Origin: Candidatus Altarchaeales archaeon
GTDB taxonomy: Archaea > Altiarchaeota > Altiarchaeia > IMC4 > SCGC-AAA252-I15
Direction of reading: 5' to 3'
DNA length: 27,673 nt
NCBI GenBank assembly: GCA_014729705.1
Contig: WJJK01000356.1
Location: forward strand, 1-27,673
Numbering within the stretch: position 1 is the first letter of the stretch; the number at the start of each line of letters is the position of its first letter. Under the pieces are notes generated by a model. That model ran no database searches. It saw nothing but the letters and a program-made list of their open reading frames with translations, and was not told the DNA's origin. A program made the translations under genes and the position numbers. This document shows, in pieces, positions 1 through 8,255 of this stretch.

Positions 1-333
1 GGCGTCGACGATCAACTCGAAGTCATCCAGATTCTCTTTCACATCAGCCGAGGATTCCATTAAAATCACCTCATCCTTTATGGCTTCATAGTTTCTCTGA
101 CACAATTTAGAGCGCCCCCCAGAGAGACCGTAGACCTTTATTTGTTTGCCTTCATCAAGCAGATACCTGGCAGCGACATAACCGTCGCCCCCGTTGTTAC
201 CCCGGCCACAGAATATAATAATCCTCTGATAATCCCTGCATTCACGCGCTACAGCCTCCCCCGCATTCTCCATCAACTGCTCTAAACTCACACCCCACCA
301 CCCAGAGTTAACATCAACAATCCGAGAATCCAT
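1..333 (-). CDS. nnrE: NAD(P)H-hydrate epimerase (YjeF N-terminal domain), partial
   Basis: Repairs damaged NADHX/NADPHX by interconverting the R and S epimers so that a partner dehydratase can restore the cofactor. Read on the minus strand from the ATG at 333, 111 codons are open to the window edge. The product carries LMENAG (residues 20-25) and the glycine-rich CGRGNNGGDGYVAARYL (42-58), both hallmarks of the YjeF_N Rossmann-like fold, and ends at the IVDA of the next conserved strand. The rest lies beyond base 1, so I cannot tell whether the ADP/ATP-dependent dehydratase domain is fused, as it often is in archaea. It starts 33 bases after the VAT stop codon on the same strand and is probably cotranscribed with it. 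Confidence 0.85.
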   Translation of the reverse strand, partial: MDSRIVDVNSGWWGVSLEQLMENAGEAVARECRDYQRIIIFCGRGNNGGDGYVAARYLLDEGKQIKVYGLSGGRSKLCQRNYEAIKDEVILMESSADVKENLDDFELIVDA

Positions 334-366
334 TAAATAAAATAGAGGGATTAGGTAAAGAAAAAG

Positions 367-2547
367 TTAGCTGTATCCTGTGGGTTTTTCTCGTCTTCTT
401 TTGGTTTTCAGGTTTTTTTCGGTGGCTGCTGCGTCTAATTCTGATACTGAGGGTTGGATTTGTTGAAGGGCTTTTTCGAAGTGTTTACCCTCTACTTTCC
501 GGGTTTTCTGATCCTCCCTGAGGGCTTCTAACGCCGCCTCCCGGCATACGGCTTCGATGTCTGCTCCGGTGTAGCCGCGTGTCTTATCAGCCAACTCCTT
601 AAGTTGTACGTCCTCTGAGAGCGGCATTTCTTTGGTGTGGATCCTAAATATTTCGGCTCGCGCCTCATCGTCGGGTCTGGGCACCAACACCATCCTATCA
701 AATCGGCCGGGGCGAAGCAGTGAGGGATCCAGCATGTCGGGGCGGTTGGTTGCTCCGATAATCATCACGTGCTCCAGGGTTTCAATGCCATCCAGCTCGG
801 TTAGTATCTGGTTTACCACGGTCTCGGTGACGTGGCTTCCCGAGTGAACCCCCCTCCTAGGAGCCAATGCATCTATTTCATCGAAGAATATGAGCGTCGG
901 GGCGGTCTGCCTGGCTTTCTTAAAGATTTCGCGAACCCCACGCTCCGACTCCCCCACCCATTTACTTAGGAGCTCAGGGCCCTTAACTGCGATAAAGTTA
1001 GCTTCAGACTCGTTGGCTGCAGCTTTCGCCAGAAGGGTTTTACCGCAACCCGGGGGACCGTATAAAAGCACTGCTTTCGGGGATTTAATGCCCATCTCAG
1101 AAAACATTTCAGGGTTCTTAAGAGGCCACTCAATAGCCTCCTGAAGCTCCTCCTTCACCTTCACCAAACCCCCTATCTGAGTCCACTTAATGTCTGGGAC
1201 CTCCACTAATACTTCCCGCAGGGCGGAGGGTTCAACCATCCGCATAGCGTCGTCGAAATCCTCTTTGATTACTTTAAGGTTGGATAATACTTCGGTTGGA
1301 ATCTCTTCTTTCTCTAAATCGATTTTAGGAAGAATCCTTTTTAAGGCGTGCATCGCCGCCTCCCGGGATACTGCCTCAAGATCTGCTCCCACGAAGCCGT
1401 GGGTTATGGCGGATATGTGGTCCAAGTCCACGTCATCCCCCAAAGGCATCCCCCTCGTATGAATCTGCAGAATCTCTTTCCGGCCTTGTCTGTCTGGAAC
1501 CCCAATCTCTATTTCGCGGTCGAATCTCCCCGGCCGCCTTAATGCGGGGTCAAGGGCGTTGTGTCTGTTGGTTGCTGCAATCACCACAACGTTTCCGCGT
1601 GTAACCAATCCATCCATTAATGCAAGCAGTTGGGCTACGACGCGCCGCTCAACCTCGCCTTTAGTCTCCTCCCTTTTGGGTGCTATGGAGTCGATTTCGT
1701 CTATGAATATGATGCTTGGGGAATTCTTCTGAGCCTCCTCGAAAACGTCTCTGAGTTTACGCTCACTCTCCCCGTAGAATTTATCCATGATCTCAGGGCC
1801 CGCGATGGAGAGAAAATGCGCATTGGATTCACTTGCAACAGCTTTAGCAAGAAGGGTTTTACCGGTGCCCGGGGGACCATAAAGCAAGACGCCTTTAGGT
1901 GGTTTAATCCCTAGTTTCTCGAATAATTCGGGGTGTTTCATGGGAAGCTCCACCATCTCCCTGACCCTGGATATCTCCTCCCTCAAACCCCCTATGTCCT
2001 CATATCTTATGGCGGGGACGCTGGGTGCGACTGCGGTTGGAGCGTCTTTCGCCTCAACTTGGGTGGCGTCGCTTACCTGTATCACGCCTTTGGGTTTGGT
2101 TGAAGTCACCTGGAAATAGATTGGGGTGCCTAAAGTAACGATAGGGAATTGGTCGCCTTGAACCAGTACCCTGCCCATCAATATGTTTTGTTTCACGAAA
2201 TCCGGGAAATCCTCCCTGAAGCTCAAAGTCTTCTCCACAGGCGAGATTGTTATGCGATCGGCGTGCTTGACTTTCACAGCCTTCTTTATCTTCACCTTAT
2301 CCCCCAGCGAGGTTTGGCTGTTTTGCCTGATCAAACCGTCCATGCGGATGATGCCTTTACCTTCATCCTGCTGGTGGGCTTGCCAGACTTTTGCGGCAGT
2401 GGATTTTCGGCCAGTGATTTCAACGATATCCCCTGTCGTAACGTCAAGCTTCTGCATAGTCTCAGAGTCTATGCGTATTATGCCGCGTCCCACGTCGTTT
2501 TGCAGGCCCTCCGTCACCTTAAGCTCGATTTCGTCTTTACTTTTCAT
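367..2547 (-). CDS. VAT/Cdc48-type AAA+ ATPase (two AAA domains)
   Basis: Archaeal homologue of p97/Cdc48: a hexameric unfoldase that threads proteins through its pore, often for proteasomal degradation. The 726-residue length is typical. Residues 1-90 hold two copies of a G-(I)-IR-(I/M)-D unit (about 22-27 and 65-70), the pseudo-repeat of the double-psi barrel N domain; 95-180 is the second N subdomain. D1 has Walker A GPPGTGKT (224-231), Walker B IIFIDEID (279-286), pore loop KFYG (256-259) and RRPGRFDR. D2 has Walker A GPPGCGKT (497-504), Walker B LIFFDEID (552-559), pore loop KWVG (529-532) and LRPGRFDR. Both ATPase sites look intact. The protein ends in a basic stretch followed by GYS. 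truD is upstream on the same strand with 71 bases between them, which include an A/T-rich promoter-like stretch. Confidence 0.96.
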   Translation of the reverse strand: MKSKDEIELKVTEGLQNDVGRGIIRIDSETMQKLDVTTGDIVEITGRKSTAAKVWQAHQQDEGKGIIRMDGLIRQNSQTSLGDKVKIKKAVKVKHADRITISPVEKTLSFREDFPDFVKQNILMGRVLVQGDQFPIVTLGTPIYFQVTSTKPKGVIQVSDATQVEAKDAPTAVAPSVPAIRYEDIGGLREEISRVREMVELPMKHPELFEKLGIKPPKGVLLYGPPGTGKTLLAKAVASESNAHFLSIAGPEIMDKFYGESERKLRDVFEEAQKNSPSIIFIDEIDSIAPKREETKGEVERRVVAQLLALMDGLVTRGNVVVIAATNRHNALDPALRRPGRFDREIEIGVPDRQGRKEILQIHTRGMPLGDDVDLDHISAITHGFVGADLEAVSREAAMHALKRILPKIDLEKEEIPTEVLSNLKVIKEDFDDAMRMVEPSALREVLVEVPDIKWTQIGGLVKVKEELQEAIEWPLKNPEMFSEMGIKSPKAVLLYGPPGCGKTLLAKAAANESEANFIAVKGPELLSKWVGESERGVREIFKKARQTAPTLIFFDEIDALAPRRGVHSGSHVTETVVNQILTELDGIETLEHVMIIGATNRPDMLDPSLLRPGRFDRMVLVPRPDDEARAEIFRIHTKEMPLSEDVQLKELADKTRGYTGADIEAVCREAALEALREDQKTRKVEGKHFEKALQQIQPSVSELDAAATEKNLKTKRRREKPTGYS

Positions 2548-2562
2548 AGTTGGTTGGATAAA

Positions 2563-2605
2563 AACTTTATTTTGTGTTCCATAAACGCATTATGAATATA
2601 AAAAA
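2563..2605 (-). promoter_or_regulatory. Putative promoter of the VAT gene
   Basis: Two A/T-rich boxes lie before the VAT start on the minus strand. TTTTTATATTCA (about 2593-2604) would give a leader of about 25 bases. AAATAAAGT (2564-2572) lies about 22 bases before the ATG and would suit a leaderless or near-leaderless transcript. I cannot decide between them. Confidence 0.4.
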
Positions 2606-2616
2606 CAAAAGCACCG
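2602..2616 (-). terminator. Possible oligo-T terminator after truD
   Basis: Immediately after the truD stop codon the minus strand reads GCTTTTGTTTTTTAT, a T-rich run of the kind that ends archaeal transcription. It overlaps the presumed VAT promoter, so it may equally be part of that promoter's A/T content. Confidence 0.3.
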
Positions 2617-2618
2617 CT

Positions 2619-3824
2619 TCAATCCCAGTACCTGTTTTTCATGTACTCCCTCAGAACTACGGTAGCGTATGAGCCTTTACTTAGTTTAAAGCTTAACGTG
2701 ATTTTCTGTGAATCCCTGTTTAACTCGTCTTCTGAGACCCCACCCACTTTGAAGTCCCCAGGATATATGAAGCAGTCCCGGACGCCGCCCTTTGACGCGA
2801 GCTTCCTCACCTCAGGCACCCTGAAGTCTTCGGGTTTAATGTTCTGCTGCTTGAGTATCCTTGCGCTCACATCATCCGGTTTGGTTTCATACCCTACAAG
2901 AGGCAGTCTCTCAACGCTGTACCCCTTCTCAATGCAATAGCTTAGCGCGAGATTGAATACATAAGACTGGTATCCGTGTATGAAAAAAGAGGACAGCGTC
3001 TGAGGCAGACTCCTTAAGGCCCCCAAATAATCGCCCTCCGACTTCACTAGGTGGTTGAGCAGGCTTGCCTCTATCCCCAGATTCTTTGGGCAAAGTTTAA
3101 GCGCGCCCTTGAAGTCTTTGGTTTCCTTCACCAAGGATCTGAATTTAGCAGCCTCAACCGATTCATATTTGTTGTTTAATTCAGCTGTGAGATAGCATAA
3201 AACCGCGCCCTCAAAGTCTTTTTCAAGAATTTTCTTGCCCACAATGTGGGTTATAGGCCGTTGAAAGCCGAACCGTTGTATGCCGAAGAAATTCGGGACA
3301 CCAGCCGCCAGTTCCCCCATAGTTTGTTGTAATCTTTCCCCCACACTAGCCTCATCCAACCTAACGTCTCTGACGGTCACCTTAAACCGGTTACCCCAAA
3401 GATCGCCTAACTTCACAGGCACGTTATTGACTGTGACATCCTTAAAGGTTGCTTGGGGGAGATTAACCCTGGCAAGGGCCTCTCCATCCACGCCGTATAT
3501 GCTTAGGCGTTGGCTGCTTACGGCCCGTTTGTCTTTGACTCCGGCGTAACCGATTCTCTTCCGGCTTATGTGGAGCCTTTTTGATAGTCTCCCCACAAGC
3601 CGGTTTGTAGTCCAATTCTCCTTCACACAAACCATGTGCAGGTATTTTCCTGGTTGTTCTCTGAGATCCGTTTCACCCTTGATTTCGCATACCCCGCCCC
3701 AAGGCAGAATCTCCTCTACTATGAAATCACTGTTCAAGGCTTTTATCCTACCCCCCACCCCAGGCGTCGTTGATGCATAACCCCTTGCCCCCGTCTTCAT
3801 TTCGGTTTCAGGCGGCTTCATCAT
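2619..3824 (-). CDS. truD: tRNA pseudouridine synthase TruD
   Basis: Makes pseudouridine at tRNA position 13 (TruD/Pus7 family). Positions below count from the upstream GTG. The catalytic aspartate lies in GYAGVKDKRAV (Asp99), which matches the family GTKDKRA motif. The substrate-binding motif NFFGIQRFG (179-187) is present. A glycine-rich GYASTTPGVGG precedes the conserved IKALNSDFIVEEI. About 400 residues is the usual archaeal length. The open frame can begin at GTG 3827, ATG 3824 or ATG 3821. A TATTTAAT box centred at about 3852 lies 26-29 bases upstream, which points to a leaderless start here; I chose the ATG. It is divergent from the mazG-like gene. VAT follows downstream. Confidence 0.94.
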   Translation of the reverse strand: MMKPPETEMKTGARGYASTTPGVGGRIKALNSDFIVEEILPWGGVCEIKGETDLREQPGKYLHMVCVKENWTTNRLVGRLSKRLHISRKRIGYAGVKDKRAVSSQRLSIYGVDGEALARVNLPQATFKDVTVNNVPVKLGDLWGNRFKVTVRDVRLDEASVGERLQQTMGELAAGVPNFFGIQRFGFQRPITHIVGKKILEKDFEGAVLCYLTAELNNKYESVEAAKFRSLVKETKDFKGALKLCPKNLGIEASLLNHLVKSEGDYLGALRSLPQTLSSFFIHGYQSYVFNLALSYCIEKGYSVERLPLVGYETKPDDVSARILKQQNIKPEDFRVPEVRKLASKGGVRDCFIYPGDFKVGGVSEDELNRDSQKITLSFKLSKGSYATVVLREYMKNRYWD

Positions 3825-3829
3825 CACAA

Positions 3830-3856
3830 CTTTAATGGACGCAAACCAATTAAATA
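3830..3856. promoter_or_regulatory. Interleaved divergent promoters, truD / mazG-like gene
   Basis: Only about 36 bases separate the divergent start codons. On the minus strand TATTTAAT (3849-3856) is about 26-28 bases before truD. On the plus strand CTTTAAT (3830-3836) is about 30 bases before the mazG-like ATG. Each TATA box thus sits close to the other gene's start codon. The plus-strand box is the weaker assignment. Confidence 0.5.
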
Positions 3857-3862
3857 CAATAT

Positions 3863-4156
3863 ATGCCGTACCAAAATCTACAGGATCAGGTTAGACAATA
3901 CGATAAGAGGATGGGGTGGCGCGACCCCTCAGACCACATAGTACTGCATATGGCAGAGGAGCTTGGCGAGATAGCGAGAAACACTTTAAGGGAGAAACGA
4001 TACAAAAAAGAGAAATTCATTTCAGATGAATTAGGCCAAGAGATATGCGACCTACTTTATCTAACCCTTAAGCTTGCCAACAACCAAGACATAGACCTCA
4101 ACAGACAATGGGATATGATGTTCTCCCGCTATGAATCAAAGAAATCAAGATCATGA
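3863..4156 (+). CDS. MazG-like nucleotide pyrophosphohydrolase
   Basis: Small all-alpha NTP pyrophosphohydrolase of the MazG/dCTPase superfamily, which removes unwanted nucleoside triphosphates by cutting them to the monophosphate and pyrophosphate. The 97-residue product has the metal-binding signature: E33-x-x-E36 in AEELGEIAR, then E60-x-x-D63 in GQEICDLLYL. The aromatic/basic N-terminus (QVRQYDKRMGW) is also family-like. The substrate cannot be told from sequence. Its stop overlaps the TrpRS start by four bases (ATGA), so the two are translationally coupled; aroA follows by another overlap. Confidence 0.85.
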   Translation: MPYQNLQDQVRQYDKRMGWRDPSDHIVLHMAEELGEIARNTLREKRYKKEKFISDELGQEICDLLYLTLKLANNQDIDLNRQWDMMFSRYESKKSRS

Positions 4157-5250
4157 AAGAGAAACTCAACCCCTGGGAGTCGACAGACATCTCAGACTAC
4201 GACAAACTCATTCAAAACTTCGGCATAAAGCCCATGCAAAAATACTGCTCTAAACTAGACGACTTCCATTTGATACGTCGAGGCATAATATTCGGTCACC
4301 GGGACTTCGAAAAAATATTCAGCCACATAACTTCAGGCAAGAAATACGTGTTGATGACCGGCTTGATGCCTTCAGGCCGATTCCATCTGGGGCATAAGAT
4401 GGTGGCAGACGAGATAAAATACTTCCAAACAAAAGGAGCCAAAATCTTTGTATGCGCAGCAGACATAGAAAGCTATTTGATGCGCGGGATACCCCTGGCC
4501 GAAGCCAGGCAGACGGCGGTTGAGGAGTATCTAACAAACTATCTGGCGTCAGGCATAAGCATGGAAAACCTGACTTTCTGGTTTCAATCAGACTACATAA
4601 CCCCCTACTACCTTTTAAGGGACATGCTCGCGAGAAGACCCACATTCAATGAATTAAAGGCCATATACGGACAGCTTTCAACCGAGAAAATAATATCCTC
4701 CCTCACCCAGGCCGCAGACATACTACACCCCCAGCTACCGGGTTTAGGCGGTAAGAGGCCTGTCTTGGTGCCTTGCGGAGCAGACCAGGACCCCCACATA
4801 AGGCTGACACGCGACATAGCGAAAAGGGAGACTGAATATGATTTCACTCCCCCTGCAGCAGTCTACCATAAATTCATGAAGGGGTTGACAGGCGGAAAGA
4901 TGAGTTCATCTGACCCCAAAAGCTACGTCGCCCTACTTGAGGAGCCGGAGGTTGCAGCCAAAAAAATCATGTCAGCTAAAACAGGCGGCAGAGAAAGCCT
5001 GGATTTACAGAAGAAGGAGGGAGGTAAACCAAATGAATGCGTAGTCTATGAACTCTGCCTATACCACCTCACATTAGATGACCTGGAATTGTCGAGGGTA
5101 TACCATGAATGCGTTGAAGGAAAAAGGCTTTGTGGGGAATGCAAAAAACAATGCGCCGATTCACTGAAAAAATATCTGAAGCAACACCAAAGGAAGGCTG
5201 GGAAAGTAAGGGGCCTTGCTGAAGAAATAGCGTCCAAAAAAAGATGTTGA
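4153..5250 (+). CDS. trpS: Tryptophanyl-tRNA synthetase (archaeal/eukaryotic type)
   Basis: Class I synthetase charging tRNA-Trp. The HIGH-like motif is PSGRFHLGH (73-81) and the KMSKS-like motif is KMSSS (249-253), as in archaeal and eukaryotic TrpRS. VPCGADQDPHIRLTRD (206-221) is the conserved segment before KMSSS. The C-terminal GKRLCGECKKQC is the cysteine-rich element seen in archaeal TrpRS. The 365-residue length is normal. It overlaps the mazG-like gene by four bases and aroA by seven, so the three genes form one tight operon linking tRNA-Trp charging to aromatic synthesis. Confidence 0.96.
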   Translation: MKEKLNPWESTDISDYDKLIQNFGIKPMQKYCSKLDDFHLIRRGIIFGHRDFEKIFSHITSGKKYVLMTGLMPSGRFHLGHKMVADEIKYFQTKGAKIFVCAADIESYLMRGIPLAEARQTAVEEYLTNYLASGISMENLTFWFQSDYITPYYLLRDMLARRPTFNELKAIYGQLSTEKIISSLTQAADILHPQLPGLGGKRPVLVPCGADQDPHIRLTRDIAKRETEYDFTPPAAVYHKFMKGLTGGKMSSSDPKSYVALLEEPEVAAKKIMSAKTGGRESLDLQKKEGGKPNECVVYELCLYHLTLDDLELSRVYHECVEGKRLCGECKKQCADSLKKYLKQHQRKAGKVRGLAEEIASKKRC

Positions 5251-6503
5251 CAATAAATCCGGTTGACTGCCTGACAGGATCTATAGAGGCTCCCTCAAGC
5301 AAAAGCTATACCATACGCGCCTTGATGGCAGCCTCACTCGCCGAAGGGGAGGTGGTGGTGCATAAACCCCTCGTAAGCGACGACACCAGCTCCTGCTTTA
5401 GGGTCTGTGAAGACTTAGGGGCGAGGATATCCCTCCACGACGACTACCTGATAGTCTACGGCACAGCAGGCCAACCCACTCCCAAGAGGGTTATCGACTG
5501 CGGGAACTCGGGGACTACGATGCGTCTTGCAACAGCAATAGCCTCGGTTTCAAACAAAAACACCTCATTCAAAGGCGACGCATCCCTGAATAAAAGACCA
5601 ATATCCCCTCTGCTTGAAGCCTTAAATCAGATGGGGGTTGCAACCCAAAGCACCCACGGCACGCCCCCCCACACGGTTGAAGGCCCGCTTCGCGGAGGAG
5701 GGTGCAGCATAACCGGGGATGTCAGCTCCCAGTTTATTTCAGCGCTTCTTTTCGCCTGCCCCTGCGCCAAAAAAAACTCCGAAATCAAGGTAAGAAACCC
5801 GCCTAAAAGCAGACCCTACATAGATATGACGCTTGACACGCTGAAGTCTTTTCAAGTCTACATAGAAAACCACGACTACCTGGCCTTCAACGTCTTAGGC
5901 AACCAATCCTACGTCTGCAGGCAGATCAAGGTGGAAGGCGACTATAGTTCCGCTGCATTCATCTTGTCGGCTGCGTCTTTGACGGAAGGGGTGGTTGAGG
6001 TAGGTAATCTGCATATTAATTCTCTTCAAGCCGACCGCAAAATAGTATCTATTTTAAGGCAGATGGGAGCGAGCATTGAAGTCGCAGAGGAGGCGGTGAC
6101 GGTATACGGCGGCGACCTCAAGGGCATTGAAGTAGACTTATCAAACTGCCCAGATCTTCTGCCAATAGTCTCAGTGTTAGGGGTTTATGCTGAGGGGGAG
6201 ACTCGGATAGTGAACTGTGAACACGCAAGATACAAGGAATGCGACAGAATTTATGCGATGGCCTCGGAGCTGGGGAAAATGGGGGCGGACGTTTCCGAGG
6301 AGAAAGACGGGTTGACTCTAAGAAAAAGCAGGCTTCATGGAACGCAGTTAAACGGTTTCAGGGATCACAGGATCGTCATGGCCTTAGCGGTCGCAGCCCT
6401 GCGGGCGGAGGGTGAGACTAAGGTGACAGACGATGAATACATCAACATAACCTACCCTGAATTCAAACATCATATGACTGTTCTTGAGGCGCAGTTAAGT
6501 TAA
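5244..6503 (+). CDS. aroA: 3-phosphoshikimate 1-carboxyvinyltransferase (EPSP synthase)
   Basis: Sixth step of the shikimate pathway: shikimate-3-phosphate plus PEP gives EPSP. The 419-residue product has the two-domain inside-out barrel motifs: APSSKSYTIRAL (16-27, including the substrate lysine K20), CGNSGTTMRL (86-95), GDVSSQFISALL, GDYSSAAFILSAA and the C-terminal FRDHRIVMALAVAAL. The usual His or Asn in SKS-x-T-(H/N)-R is Ile here, a mild deviation. Its ATG overlaps the TrpRS stop by seven bases. Its stop overlaps the convergent panD stop by four bases. Chorismate synthase, the next enzyme, lies 3 kb away beyond the panD-fum-malic enzyme operon. Confidence 0.95.
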   Translation: MLTINPVDCLTGSIEAPSSKSYTIRALMAASLAEGEVVVHKPLVSDDTSSCFRVCEDLGARISLHDDYLIVYGTAGQPTPKRVIDCGNSGTTMRLATAIASVSNKNTSFKGDASLNKRPISPLLEALNQMGVATQSTHGTPPHTVEGPLRGGGCSITGDVSSQFISALLFACPCAKKNSEIKVRNPPKSRPYIDMTLDTLKSFQVYIENHDYLAFNVLGNQSYVCRQIKVEGDYSSAAFILSAASLTEGVVEVGNLHINSLQADRKIVSILRQMGASIEVAEEAVTVYGGDLKGIEVDLSNCPDLLPIVSVLGVYAEGETRIVNCEHARYKECDRIYAMASELGKMGADVSEEKDGLTLRKSRLHGTQLNGFRDHRIVMALAVAALRAEGETKVTDDEYINITYPEFKHHMTVLEAQLS

Positions 6504-6838
6504 AGCCGGTTGTCTTTGCCTGGTTTCACGATTTTTGGATTATGTTTTTTGGCTTCATCTTCTGTGAGAAGACAGAAGCTCATGACAATAATCCTGTCCC
6601 CCACACCCGCTAGGTGGGCGGCGGCTCCGTTCACCTCAACACAACCTTTCCCCCCCTCAATCACGTAGGTCTCAAATCTATGTCCGTTATCGAGGTTGCA
6701 CACGAGCACCTTCTCGTTAACAGACAGGGCTGCAGCCTCAATCATCTCAGCATCCAATGTGATGCTGCCATCATACTCCCTGTTGGAGGCGGTAACCGTC
6801 GCACCGTGGATCTTGGATTTAAGATAAATATTTTGCAT
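6500..6838 (-). CDS. panD: Aspartate 1-decarboxylase, pyruvoyl type
   Basis: Converts aspartate to beta-alanine for pantothenate and CoA. The enzyme is a pro-protein that cleaves itself at Gly-Ser to form a pyruvoyl group. With the ATG at 6838, the 112-residue product aligns with bacterial PanD without shift: Lys9, Tyr22, the cleavage pair Gly24-Ser25 (EYDGSITLD), the active-site RFETYV (Arg/Thr/Tyr) and the NGAAA motif. An in-frame GTG six bases upstream (6844) is possible, but it overlaps the fumB stop and would shift this numbering. The sequence GTAGGTGAGG before the ATG may be a ribosome-binding site. It is last in the malic enzyme-fumA-fumB-panD operon. This bacterial-type enzyme is unusual in archaea. 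Confidence 0.92.
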   Translation of the reverse strand: MQNIYLKSKIHGATVTASNREYDGSITLDAEMIEAAALSVNEKVLVCNLDNGHRFETYVIEGGKGCVEVNGAAAHLAGVGDRIIVMSFCLLTEDEAKKHNPKIVKPGKDNRL

Positions 6839-6840
6839 CC

Positions 6841-7404
6841 TCACCTACCTACTAGGATTTCCTGTAATTTAACCTTTGCCTTTCCCCCAACAGTAGAGTA
6901 TAGATCGCAGCCGTGGGCGTCCATTGCAACGATTGCCGGGAAATCCTCCACCTCAAGAAGCCAGAAGGCTTCAGCCTCCCCAAACTCCTCTCGCATGAAA
7001 ACACCGTAAACGTTTCTTATGGATTCAGCCAAAAATGTTGCAGCCCCTCCCACCGCTGCAAGGTAAACGCAGCCAAAAGACTTAAGGGCTCGGAGGGTTT
7101 CCTCACCCATCCCCCCTTTACCTATCACGGCTGAGACTCCATAGTCTCTTAACACTTGGGCTTGATAGGCTTCAAGCCGCATGCTTGTTGTGGGGCCTGC
7201 CGCAACAATCCGGTTCCCCTCAACTAAGGGACCGCAGTGGTATATGGCTCCTCCCTCAAGGTTGAAAGGCAGCCTTCTCTTCTCTCCCACCAGATACCTG
7301 TGCGCCCTATCCCGTGCGGTAACCACCTGCCCGGTTAACTTTATCACGTCACCGCATCTAAGTTTCATCACTGATTCCCGGGTTAAGGGCGTGTTAATCC
7401 TCAA
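6841..7404 (-). CDS. fumB: Fumarate hydratase class I, beta subunit
   Basis: Swivelling beta subunit of the two-subunit, [4Fe-4S]-dependent fumarase that converts fumarate and malate; with fumA it forms the active site. The 187-residue product has TARDRAHRY (29-37), AAGPTTSMR (68-76) and GKGGMG (95-100), all family markers. The start is a TTG at 7404 that overlaps the fumA stop as TTGA; the next Met (residue 13) would remove the conserved INTPLT N-terminus, so I keep TTG. L(+)-tartrate dehydratase is a related alternative, but the malic enzyme neighbour favours fumarase. Confidence 0.92.
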   Translation of the reverse strand: MRINTPLTRESVMKLRCGDVIKLTGQVVTARDRAHRYLVGEKRRLPFNLEGGAIYHCGPLVEGNRIVAAGPTTSMRLEAYQAQVLRDYGVSAVIGKGGMGEETLRALKSFGCVYLAAVGGAATFLAESIRNVYGVFMREEFGEAEAFWLLEVEDFPAIVAMDAHGCDLYSTVGGKAKVKLQEILVGR

Positions 7405-8255
7405 AATAAATCACATTCGAATTCTTTTTTATTCCTCCGTAAAGCCCAGCAGCCGAACACGACTGCAACGAAAAAGGAGGCGGGGTGCCTATCCTCAAAA
7501 CCTATTTTAACCGCAAGCGCGGTGGTCCTACCACCTAAACCCATCGGCCCCATCCCCAACGAGTTTACTTCTTTTAGTATTTTTTGTTCGAACCCCGAAA
7601 AACTGTCTTCTGTGTTCATGTCATCCAGGTTTCTTAGAAGCTGTTTTTTGGATAAAGCTAATGCCTTATCCGCTAACCCTGAAACCCCCACCCCGATTAC
7701 GTTCGGGCTGCAGGCCCTGCCCTGGGTTTTCAACGCAGAATCAAGCACACATCTTCTCACCCCCTCAAGATTCCTTTCGGCTTTAAGCTCCAAGTCAGGC
7801 AGTCTATAAAGGTAGCTGGCATTCTCGCTTCCCCCTCCCTTACAAAATAAGGTGACTTCAACGCAGTCGCCTTTTGTTTCAGTGAATTCAATGGCAGGCA
7901 AACCCAAACCGACATTCCCTTCCTTGCTTTCCCCCCCATAACCCACCACATTACCCCGTAAGGGGATCTTTTTTGTAGCAAGCTCTACTGCCGAGAAAAT
8001 TCTCTCCTTGATTTTTCCCTCGGAGACTCTTGCAGGGCGGTTTACGTAGAACAATAGGTTCCCCGTATCCTGGCAGATTGGGGTCTTATATTCCCTGGAT
8101 TTCTGAGCGTTTCCAAGGATTGTCTTTAGAACTTTTTTTTCAACATCCCCCTCTGCAACATCATAGGCCGCCCTTAAAGCGGCGGCCACGTCCCCAGGTA
8201 ATTCGGTCTGGGTTTCCCTTATGAACTCAACTAATCGTTCCTCTGCTTCACCCAT
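7401..8255 (-). CDS. fumA: Fumarate hydratase class I, alpha subunit
   Basis: Fe-S subunit of the two-subunit fumarase. Cluster cysteines are visible in PICQDTG (Cys61), ACSPNVIGVG (Cys182) and near the end in FGCWALRR (Cys269). KGGGSENAS (139-147) and GMGPMGLGGRTTA (234-246) are conserved substrate-site segments. The 284-residue length is normal for the split archaeal/anaerobe form. It overlaps the malic enzyme stop by eight bases and fumB by four, so stoichiometric production by translational coupling is likely. The labile cluster suggests an anaerobic or low-oxygen life; that last point is inference. Confidence 0.93.
   Translation of the reverse strand: MGEAEERLVEFIRETQTELPGDVAAALRAAYDVAEGDVEKKVLKTILGNAQKSREYKTPICQDTGNLLFYVNRPARVSEGKIKERIFSAVELATKKIPLRGNVVGYGGESKEGNVGLGLPAIEFTETKGDCVEVTLFCKGGGSENASYLYRLPDLELKAERNLEGVRRCVLDSALKTQGRACSPNVIGVGVSGLADKALALSKKQLLRNLDDMNTEDSFSGFEQKILKEVNSLGMGPMGLGGRTTALAVKIGFEDRHPASFFVAVVFGCWALRRNKKEFECDLF

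Noticed and set aside
2149..2595. Plus-strand open frame of about 148 codons opposite the VAT N-domain
   Set aside because: It lies wholly against a well-conserved gene, has no recognisable motif or promoter, and reads as a shadow of VAT codon usage.
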